In this document: positions 27,401 through 39,400 of the stretch, one piece after another
Position numbering within the stretch: position 1 is the stretch's first letter
Layout: every line of letters starts with the position of its first letter
Origin: Piper betle
Lineage: Eukaryota; Streptophyta; Magnoliopsida; Piperales; Piperaceae
Assembly: GCA_033002965.1 (NCBI GenBank)
Contig: JAURVB010014453.1
Coordinates: forward strand, 57,848 to 121,847
Length of the DNA: 64,000 bases
Reading direction: 5' to 3'
Notes under the pieces: model-generated
The model's database searches: none
The model's input: the letters and a program-made list of their open reading frames with translations, nothing else
What the model was told of the DNA's origin: nothing
Made by a program: the position numbers and the translations under genes

Positions 27401-30400
27401 AGGATATATAAACAAAGACAATCTATTGAGTCTTGGTTATTCATTTTTTCGCCTTCAGCATTAGGTCTCCAAAAGTAGGCCGATAATTCTTTTTTTTCAA
27501 TTTCTGATGATTTTTTCTCAAAGATCCCATTTTTGAATTAGACTATCAACGATAATATGGTATTAATATTGGGTTTTAACCTGCAAGCACTCAAAGTCTT
27601 TCACGCGATGGAGCTATGACTAGAAATAAGTATATGAATTTGGACCATCCGATCATATAAGCAGCTATGACTGAAAGTAGCTTTTTAAGTTGTTCAAGCT
27701 GTAGCCCCCTTGTGGATTGTGGGCCGCTAGATCGAAATCCAATAGCCCATAATCAATGCGCCGAAAAAACGGCAGTGCATTGCAGCCTATATATATTAAG
27801 AATTAAACGGATGCGTTATATGGCTCTCTACCCGTCCTCTCCCTTTTTACCACTCCACCCATTTTCCTGTTTTCTTACTTTAAATAATTATTTTTTGCCA
27901 CTATTTGGCAATATTTTTTAACAATATTAGGAGTTTTTTGCACCAAAAGAGAAAAGTTCCCCTTGCTTAGTGGTATTGTCTCAGCCTTGCTCACTAAAAT
28001 GTGTCGCATGACTGATTAGTAAAACTATATCATACCATCTCGGTAAGAGATCCGCAAAAGCTCTAAGACATGCTGAGTTCATGAACACTTGATAAGACGC
28101 TAAAAATGAAGAGTGTAGAATAACTAGAGAAGGAGAATACAAAAGAGAATACCTGGTCAAAATGTTCACTATCGCTCGAAATGCAGCAACCTGCAACCAA
28201 TAAAAATTTCACTCACGAAGAAGATGCATTTGAGTTTACAACGTGTATGCACACAAGGCAACAAATACAAGGCAACAAATAATAAAAGGCTCTCGGTCAT
28301 TCTCAATTCATCAAAAATTGTGCTCTTATAAAGTGAAGCCTTATTTTTATAGACATACAAAATAAAACTAATACCCCGAATTCCCCAGAAAATAAATGCA
28401 TCTTATTCCTTGATCTTTGCAAAACTCCCATGCCAGTAAAATGTGCAACTTCCATACTAGTAAATATGCTTTGCATCATATGGTCACATAGAGAATGTTG
28501 GGATGGGTTTATAGAAAAGTCTAGACCACTTGGACAAACAAAGAATCTATTGGGAGAGCCTAGGATCCGCAACACTTAAATCTGAAAATTTGTGACTATG
28601 AAGACCTTCACGTTGTTACCGATTTTGAACAAGAGGTGTGAATAAGGTTACTATCACCAATCTCATAAAAACAACCTGATAGAAACATGCTCCTTAAATC
28701 ATGAATGTTATTTCTTGCGTAAGAAGAAGAATGGAGCTGAGCATAACAAATGGGTTAGTTTGAAACAAGAACTCTATAAATCCATTTAATCAAGGGACAC
28801 TCCTATTTGTGGTCAGGACATGTAAATTCAACAAAATCATCATCATTCATAATTTTAAAAAGATTGCCAATGTGCATGATGCCAGTGGCATATTTGAATT
28901 GCAGCAGGATTGTACTCCCTACGCTTGTTACTTTGAAGCAATGTATTTTTATGTTTGATTAAAAAATTCAATGACTCCACCATGTCCTTCCTCTCCAATT
29001 AAACAGCTGCCACAAGCTACTAACATCAGCAAAAGCAATATGCCCACAAATTGGCAATGCATAAAAATTTGCAAATGCATCCAAAATGAAGCCAAGAAAA
29101 CACATTAGACCTGAAGTGTTTCTCCACCATCACCAATAAGATGGAGAAGCATATTTAGAATGGGCTGTAAAAATTGCATGAGGGCCATAGATTCAACGTT
29201 CTTCAGACTGTTGATTGCCTGCATTGAGAATTAAATATAAAGATGAAGAAACATGTAAACTTCAAAGATACTTCTGTAAAGCAGAATATCACATTTAATT
29301 TAGGCTCAAACCAAATAAGGCAGAACGGATTGATGGTATGAAGAAATCTAAAGCAATATTACAGGTCATATCATACAGCAAACAGCACAGAACAAACTTC
29401 TGAAAAAGAAATTTAAACAAATTTGCATAGTTAAATGCCATCCAATAGGTCTTTAGCCATTTAAATCAATCCATGTAATTAACTACTTAGGATATTCGCA
29501 TCGTGCCCATTCTCTAGCATAAACACCTTTGGGCAGAGTAGTTAATGTCTACTGGTCTATAGAAAAATAATAGAGAAGGGGGCATAAAGAACTGGTCAGG
29601 GAAGCCCCCTTTGATAAGGACTAAGGAGTAACCTAAAATAATAGATTTATTTTTAAAAAATACAGGCAATCCAGGCTTAAATGAAACATAGTTAAATAAT
29701 ATATATTGCTATCTCTACATGATGGCTTACTCCACTTTGGCTTATCTTCTCCTATATCATCTTGCCTCTTCCTTTTAATACTTCCATATGCTGAACTCGG
29801 AGCAGTCTCACAAGGATTTTTTTATACAAAAAATTGAATAAGGGGTAAAAAACTATGATTAAGAAGGAATATAAGATGTAACAAATATTAACACATTGCA
29901 ATTTTTATAACCATTGAAGCATATGCAATTACCTCCAGAAGCTCAGAGCCCCAAGGAGGGCTAGTACGAAGAGCGTGTCTATCATACTCAAGAAAAAAAT
30001 CTCTAATCCGTTCATTTGTCGGGTACAGAGAAGAACAGGGCCTCAACCACATTCGGAAAATACTTTTCCCGTCTTCCAAGTAATCTAACCTCTCCTACAA
30101 AATAGAATGCCAATAAAACGTAGGTAACACGTGGATAAGCATGGATTTAAGGGGATGACATAAAATCACGACAAAAAACATGTAAAGGTCTTTCTAAAGA
30201 AAAGCATAAGCTCAAACGCAGTTGGAAAGGAAGTAATAAGAAGCTGGAAAATGCAACCACAACTTTTGTAAAGTTAAAAAATAAATAAAGAATACAACAA
30301 AACAAACAGTAAGTAGCAAGAACCTTCCCACTGTCTTGAAGATAATGTGGAGCCAACTCTTTCATAATAGGCAATGAAATTTCTGAGCGCAGCCTAAGCA

Positions 30401-33400
30401 AAAAAGACATAACCTTTACTTAAAGTCAATCAAACAAAGAGGAAGTTCTATTTTGGGGTATGAGCACCTAGATACGAAAGTACATTATGACATAAGTAAA
30501 GAGTAGTCAAAACTCATGTTCCTCCATGAAGCATCATCACTTCTTGTTCATATTACACAAATTGCTCCAGTTAGCATGTTTTTCTACCACCAATTGATTG
30601 TTTTCACCTTCAAAATGCTGCTATAAATCTGGCCAAGGAGAGTACTGCACTAGACACATCTCAACTAGAGTTGCGCCATGTCTGCTACACCAATTTCAAA
30701 CCCTAGCAATTAGCCACATATCTAGACCCAACTTTTGCCAAATTTAATGATTACAATCATAACCAATTCTGACCATTGAATAAACCATGGAAGATGAACT
30801 TTGACCCAAACCCACCTTGCTTCATTGTATTTTACCGAGTTGACTTAAAATTGTTTATGTTTGGACATTGAAGTCATGATAGTGTTTTTAATCTTTGGGG
30901 ATAAAGCCTGGTATGCACTTATGTGCAGGGCAATCCTTATAAAAAACACAGAAAAATAAATAAATAAATGATAGTATAACCACTCGTTATAAAGTTGGTA
31001 AAACATCTTGGAACTTTGATTATTACAGAAGCCCCGTTGGGTTCATTAGGTTAAGCTGAATCCAAAATCAACCATACACCTAAGCCCAAGCTTGGGTAAG
31101 GTCCACCCATATCCTCACTCATATTAGGATGGACCAGATCGAGTATCTGGAAAAATAGACCTGGATGCAATCCTATTCTCAACATAACCCTCTAAAAAGG
31201 AAAAAAGTGATAAATATTCAACATTATCGTCATGATAAATAACTTTAACTACAGGATAGACTAAAGGAGAAGATACCTTCTCAAAAAACTTTCTATTAGA
31301 TCACTAGTTAGATGATCCAACAAAATTGGGGGAATCAATGAAATTGTTAGATGGTCAAACGGATTTGGAGAAATCAGTGAAATTAGGGATTTGGATGACA
31401 GGTTTGGGGAATTGGGGATATACTGGGACCAAATTGAGGTTGTAAGGCTCTATTTGGGATCTAAATTAGGGTTGTAAATCATAATCTAGGGTTCTACTCT
31501 TTTGAGTAGTAGGTTCCTCCTTGATAAAAACTAAAACAAAGGATAAACTATACTCTCGATATTCTTCATTCATCAACAATCAAAGAATACAAACTCCTAC
31601 TTAAATAGACTCGTGGACAAGACTTGCCTGTTACACTGTTCATCTAAATAAGGCATTTATTCAATACAGTAACCATGACTCATCAGTGACTCGCATACAA
31701 CTCAGCCCTAACCAAAAAGTATCTTTAACACATAAATATGACAATTTTCCACTAAAGGATCACAAAATATCAAGCTTTTATTTTGTAATACTGATGACAC
31801 AAAATCATAACTTATCATAAGAATCATAACTGATTAAAAAATCATAACTTGAAGGGGCCAGGAACATACTGAGCATGACCAGATAGAGGAAGAGCCGCAT
31901 ATCCAATAATTACCTGCAAGCATTGACAAAAATCAGCTAGATCTGTATCAAAAATACCTTACGTCATGAGACACCAAATTTAAGAAGAATCAACATCCAA
32001 ATATGAAGCCATCAATTAGTTAAAGTGCTTTCTTGTAAACATGACTTTGAACTGTTGTTCTAGTGTGTCTTTTGTTCAAAATTCCATGATTGATATTTTC
32101 ATTTCATTTCCATCGTAGTTTTGTGTCTCAGGAAATCTCAGTAATATCATGCGTTAGCATCACAAACAAAATAACTTTGTTTCTTACGAAAGAAAATTTT
32201 GACTTTCACCATCAATTGCTTTGCTTGGTTACTTACCATGCCAAACATTGAACATATATTTCTGGTACTTTCCAAGAAAATGGAAGTTCTGTCAATATTC
32301 GGTAACCTCAATTAACTTCTGATCTCATCATTCATTCTCCATAAGTAAACTCAAATTACATTCCTAGAATACATATATCTCAGGGCTCAAACTTAATGCA
32401 TGATGTTTCTTAATGCGTTGTAATTAATTAGGACTTGTGCTTAAGTACTTAGCGTATTAAATTTTCACCCTTTCTTAGCAACTGATGTTCAACAATAAGC
32501 TAAGACAAGGCTTTCTTCAGTATGCCATTCTCAAACTTGTCAATTAACACAGTATCAAGGAGTTAACAATTCTTCTTCTTGATCTTCCTCATCTTTTTGT
32601 TTCACTCCACAGCATTGCTTGATTTCCTTGTTAACCATCATAAGATAACAGCAATTTCCCCTTGCTGTTCTTAGCCTGCTGCTCTATTGATTAGGTGGCT
32701 AATGACTTCATACATGAGATCTTGGCCTGTGATGCAGTGGCTATATGATCCATGGGTTAGGTAAGAGGTAGGGGGTTCAATTCCCCATGGCAGTGGTTGC
32801 AAGGTTGGCGTTGTTTATGTGTGTTGGGTGGGTGTGAGTGTGTCGTGTGTGTTAGATTCAAGATATCCTTAACATGGGGGGGAATGAAAAGACTTCATAC
32901 ATGACTATTGTCCTCATATGCCATTGAGGTTCTTAGTGATGCTTTCTGTCAAATTTCAATACTACATGACTGATTACTATGCTACCTACATCTCAGCTGA
33001 TCTAGAGACATTTCAATTAATTACTGCTGCTATCTAATATCCATAGTCAGAAAGGTCTCTGGGAGGCTTTCTCATTGCCAATACCACCTCTTTCTCAAAT
33101 TTTGGATGCTACATAACTGATTACTATGCTACCTACATCTCAGCTGATCTACAAGCATTTCAGTTAATTACAACTGCTATCTTATATCCATAGTCAGAGA
33201 GGTCTATGTAGCCTTTCTCGAAGCCAATTATACCTCTTATTGCCATGCTGAGTTGTGAGTCATCATTAATATCAACTGCAGGTGGTCCATCAAGCATCAC
33301 CATGGGGTGTTCTTCCATGGAGTTGTGGGTATGTCATTCTCCATCAACCACATTTTCCTTGACCAATTTTGTCGAGAGGGCCATCTAATCACATAATGAT

Positions 33401-36400
33401 TTCTTCATTTTCCAATCTTCCTCATCTTCAAGTCTCGTTTTCCAATTTGTGCTTCCATGCCGACAGATTGCACCTTCTTTCTCCTTGGCATGAAACACAA
33501 GGCGGAGTTTTATCACGTGCTCAGATAAAAATGCTCTGACAGCATTGATAAGGATCAAGGTTGAATTAGGGTAAAATCAATCAACACCAATCAAACTGGG
33601 TGCCCAATTAAGATTGGAACCTTAATTGTGGCCAATCCACTATTCAATGAGTTGGTACCTCTTGATAAAACTAAGAGTTTTCTTAAAGTAAATATTAAGT
33701 GGCTAATTTACAATCTCTCTTCACCATACCTCTCTGAGTTCAGGTTTATTGACAGAATTGGCTCCCATATCATACTATTAGGACATTGTTAGATATACAA
33801 TTTAAAACATATTTTAATATTTAGTCGAGCCTTTATTAGTCAATATACCTCCAAACAGGCATGGCCTATTAGAGTGTCGGTTATGCAACCCCCTAGTGGG
33901 TTTATGGTCTTGCCCTATTTGAGTCTATAAATAATGTGTTGTCTTCTCTCTTTTGAATAATCAATGAAGAAAATTCAAATTATTTTAGTCTTTAGTTTAC
34001 CAAGAGGAATCAGCCCCACCAAGAGTGATTGAGATCTGTGATCTCAATACCCACCCTCAATCTATTCCAATTTTGTTAGGTATTGATTCGAAACCTATCA
34101 CATACCCTCTGCCATGGCCATGATGGGATAGTGTTTCTTCTTTTCTTCCAAGGGATTGTGTTGAAGGGGGTGCAAGTGAGGATGTGGGTTTCAATTGCAT
34201 CCTTTAACCCTTTTGATTGGTTGAGGGACAACGACAACAATGACCCCTCACCATTTGCCGCTTCCCATGAGCCCAAGGTCGCCATGGCGGCACCGGCATA
34301 GAAGAAGAACCAGCTGCCTTCCCAGGCAGCTGCTGAGCAAAAGCCACACCCACCAAGCTGCCCGCCAAGCTGCTCCCTCCTGCTCAAGCTGTGAGAGAGG
34401 CTAGGAACAATGGTGATGAGCATGGAGGTGGTAGTGGTGGCCAATGCAGGTTTGGCCATGGTGGTCATGGACATGGGCACAACAAAAAAGGCGGCAATGG
34501 AGCTGCTTTTAATGGTTCTTATGGAAAATCTAATAGTAGTGAAGATGATGTCCAAAGATCTTCTGGAGGGAGTGATTCATATGTTGGCCACCCCCATGGA
34601 CCAGGTCGTGGTGGATAACATGGTGGTTTCTGCAATGGTGAGGATGGAGATGCTGAACACCCACCCCCAAGGCAGTTTGAGGGGGCATAGTGGTACTGGA
34701 AGTGGGAATGAATCCAAACGTGATGGATCTGGACACGGGAACTGGGGAACACCCACTGATGAAGTTGTGCAGGTGACTGAAGAGCTGCTAAATGCAAATG
34801 AGAAAGTTGCAAGCCCCGAGAAGCAACTTAACAAGATAGATGTTGGTTTCAATATGGAAAATACTATGAACGAAAATGAGGAGAAAGAACCTGAAGACAA
34901 GGAGATGACCCTTGAAGAATATGAAAATGTTCTTGAAGAAGAGAGGACGGCTCTACATGCTCTGAAAACTGAGGAAAGGAAGGTTACCTTGACAAGGATT
35001 TGAAGTCAATAAAAGAGCTCTCCAACAAACAAGAAAATGATGATATTTTCAATAAGTTGGGATATGACAAAGACAATCATAAAGACGGTATTGAGAAAGA
35101 AGAGAGAGGTGGATGAAATAATGTTAATTACTACTCCTATTATCCTCTTCTTTCTTGTCTTCCTACTATGCCAAACTAGTTAGCCATTATTTTATTTTTC
35201 AGCAGATTTAGACTAGTCTTAACTCATAATTTCATTCATTTCTTGCAAAAAATACAGTCTCCAACTCTTCAGCTCCTGTTACATTTTGTTGCCATTGGGA
35301 GTCATTAATTGCTGACTATATTTTCTGATTGGTCTCTACACTGCCAACAGGATTCAAACCACAGCCCTTTAGCTCTGATAGCGTGCAAATTTAGATGGTT
35401 TACCACTTGTCCCAAAAACTTAAATTGTTAGAAGATGGACCATTCAATATTTACTTCAACACCATACAATGTAACCACTTACCGGCTTAGGAGCTTCAAG
35501 CTTCGTGAGAAGATCAACATGAAAGAAAGTGAATAAAACATGTTGCTGGGATGTTGAAATCACAGGAAGACATATTTTAATCTCATCATGGTAGCAAGCA
35601 ACTCTAGCACCAACAGCAACTTGTGTGTGAGTCCATTTCTGCAATGGCGCACTAACATCCCTTGGATATATAGCCTGCTCTATCACACAAAAATCAGCAT
35701 CTCACTCAGAATAAATCCCGTTCATCAGGAATTTGTACAATACCTCCAATGGCTGTTTACGAATATCAGAATCATCATTCCGCAGCTCCACTCTTATGAA
35801 CAAGTTTCTTTTCCGGCTCAAACTAACAGTTAATGGATATAAGTAGAGATGATGTATGAGTTGAGAAAACGGTTCACTTCTTGCCAAGGTGCGAAAGTCA
35901 AAAGCCTGAAACTGCTGAAATCATTAAAAATTATGTCCAACACAACATAAACAGCACATTTACGGCAATAATTGTCCAAACATTAATAGCATATGCACCA
36001 CAGCAGCATATGAGGAAAAAAGATCAATAAACAAGCATAATCAAACTTCCTAAGTCCACCAACAAATGCAAGGATGGCATAAATTGAATCTGGGTTCTTT
36101 TTAATGCAAAGATATACTTACGATACACCTTCTTTCACCTAAGAATAACATTATAAGTTGACTTCCTATACATGAGCCGTATCATTATCATCCAAGATCA
36201 TAAGGAAAAATAGATTTCTTTTGCCAAACAATAATATTGAAAGAAATTCGACTTCCTACACATGCGCCATACATTTATAACCAAAGATATAAAGAAACAT
36301 GGTGATCTGATCAGCTATAGAAGACATAAAGCCCCTTCAATATTAAAAACCAGCCCATTAGATTGATCTGAAAAACTATGCCACTTATTCTCACATTGGT

Positions 36401-39400
36401 CTTATCTCGTGTATCCAACCCCAATCACTTGGGATCGGATAGACGAAAGAGAAAAAGGCAATACATCTGAAGAATGGATCCCAGACCATGTCCTTTTATA
36501 AAAACCAGTCCCCTCTGTCCAATCAAGGAACTTTGTCATTTATTTTCACATGGATCCTAGACCATACCCCAACCTGAATTATTTGAGACGTCCAAAGAAT
36601 GGGTCCTAGATATGTTTTTAAAGACAACATATCCAAAAGATGTAACAGAAGAAAGCATTTCCAAAGAATGGATCCTAGACCACACCATGAAGACATAATT
36701 TTTCAATAGTTCAATCATTTAAAAGTATTATAGGAGAACCTTTTGCATCTTATCTTCCTACAACCTATCCATGCCAAGCCTATGGGCAACATCTTCATCA
36801 AACTCCCATGTGCACCAATATTGTGCAAAGATACCTAAATGCTATTGTCCAGCTATTTTTTTTCCATCAGCTAAAATAGTATTAGACAACAAATAAGGTT
36901 AGATTTTTTAACCACCAGCCATGCATGGACACACCCAGAATGCAGTACTTACACAATCTGCGACATTGTCACTGCAGGGACCTCCCAGAACATTTGACCC
37001 ATCTTTGTACCCTTCTTTTACATCCATAGCACCCCACTCTGTTCCATGTTGTAGTCCATTAGAACCATTGCTAGAACATTTTGCAATATCAAAACACCAA
37101 TCTCCGACAACAAGTGAGTCATTAGTGATACTACCATTTTCGGAGGAATTGTCCAAGTCATCATAACCAGCATGCATCTTTTCAATTTCCAATCTGAGAA
37201 CACCTTTTATAGGCTTATGAACCTTTCTTTTGGGATCCTGCAGATCAAAAACAATAAATACACAACGTGCCATTATCTTCAATAGCTAAAGAAAGCACAT
37301 TGTTTAAAGTACTCCAAATGACATAATCAAAGACAGAATACGTCAAACACCTGAAGGGAATCTTCAGTGTAGCTTTCTTTGACTTTGTTCAAGTTTGATA
37401 TTTCCACAATAACAGAGCTTCCACTTGAGTAATGAGCAAGCCTCCCAACTAGAGTAATCTTTGCAAGCGCATCAACTACATTCTCGTGTGAGTTTGACCC
37501 AGATATTGCAGGGGTGAGAGGACTGCTAGGAGAAACAGACCCACCAGCAGCTGCCCCACTATCTTTGCTTTCAAAAAGTGGGACAATGGCCCAAGCAAAT
37601 GACTCCCGGTAGGGCATTATTCGAGACCAAACTTGCAGTCTCTGTCTTTCCTTCTCGGTCAACTGCACCTGAAATGAAAAAAAAAAAAGCAATTTCAAGA
37701 ATCTAAGCAACATACATGAACATTAATTGTGTCAAATACTATGCCATCTGCAATCTTTTATTCATCAAATCTATTCTCAGGTGTATGAGGTTCAACTCCA
37801 ACAAAACAAGCCACCATTTCACTGTTCCGCACCCAAGACAAAACATTCAATGAGCCTTTGTTGCCATTTAATACAGAATGTCTAATTTAGTCTTCTTGTC
37901 ACTAGTGACTATCAATTTTCATCTTTTCTCTTCTTTCTGTCCATATACCAAAATTTTGGCTTTGTATTAAAAGTTGATTCTAGTGAACGTTATAACTTAA
38001 GTTATGCACTCTCATTTGCTATTTAAATAATTTTAAACTTTAAGAAATTATTTAATGATGCAAAAGGAAGTACATAAAATTTGAAAACCCTCATGTTATA
38101 GATCAGCCTACCGGCTCTTTTCTTGAATAAACCGAGGGACTAATTCCGCCTTCTTCTGTAGCTGGTTTCTCCAGCTGAACAAGTAGGCATATTGAAGATG
38201 AAAGTGCATCTAAAGAGAAAACAGCACGAGATGTTGTTGGCACCCTAGCCTGCAAACAAAACAGGAACATCACCTTATAATGACAAAATGATCTCTTCGT
38301 ACTTATATAACTTTAAGCATGTCTGAGTCTACCTCTTGCATATCCATAGGCTGCACATGAAAGAAGAAGTCTTCCGACAACTTCTCCCTCCTCTCCTTGT
38401 TATATAAGCTAATTGTACCATAAAAAGGTTCTACAATGGACAAAAAGGACATGTAACATGCATTTCAATAAACATCATAAATTGAAAAGGTAAGGATTGA
38501 CATAAAAAACATGATTTGGTTCCACATTGAAACTGTTGGGAAAAGTCATCGAACACTACTAGCCAGACTATTAATATAATTAGAGTGGCCAACTGAAGAT
38601 CCAAACTGTTAAATGAGGAGGGATAGACTGAAAGAAATGATAGCTTTAAAGTGAATACATGAACAGATTAGAAAGGAGAGTGTGACAAATGACCACAAAA
38701 AGAGACATGACTATGGTAACAACTACCGAACATAAATTCTGAGAAGATACCTTTATAATTGGTTGGTTTGAAGGGAGACAATAAAGGCCAAAATGTACAT
38801 CGATGGAATATTAAGAAAAATACGAAATAATATGAACTTATCATTTTCTTATACCAATACCAAATTGAACATGATCCATCTATTTTTTGTCCTATCATAT
38901 GATGAATACTTTATGCCATTTGTATAGAACAATGACATATGGATAATAACTTCTACCACAATTTAATCAACAGCGCTCACCGACTAGTCCAGCTTGCAAT
39001 GATAAAGACAAAACCTTGACTGATATTTTAAATCCAGTGCTGCATATGAAGAAGAGGAAATATGTATACGTAAAATGAGAATATGATCTAGAAAATGCAG
39101 ATACTGATCTAGAATATGATCTACAATGAGAAATATAAAACAAGTAGGAGACAAATAGATTGGGACAAACCTTCCAAATGGCATTCCAAAATAATCAAGG
39201 TTTCGCTGTCCAAACACCAGGGACCTCTCATTTTCCCAGTCAAACGTTGGCTCATAAGAAGGCAATAGAGAATCACTAAAATGCTGCATACATGAGATGT
39301 ATGTTGATAAATTACATATTAAAGGAAACAAATTATTTGTTTACTAAAAGAGTAGTTCATGATACCAGCTTCTTGTTAATCAACCAAAGAATCCTTCACA

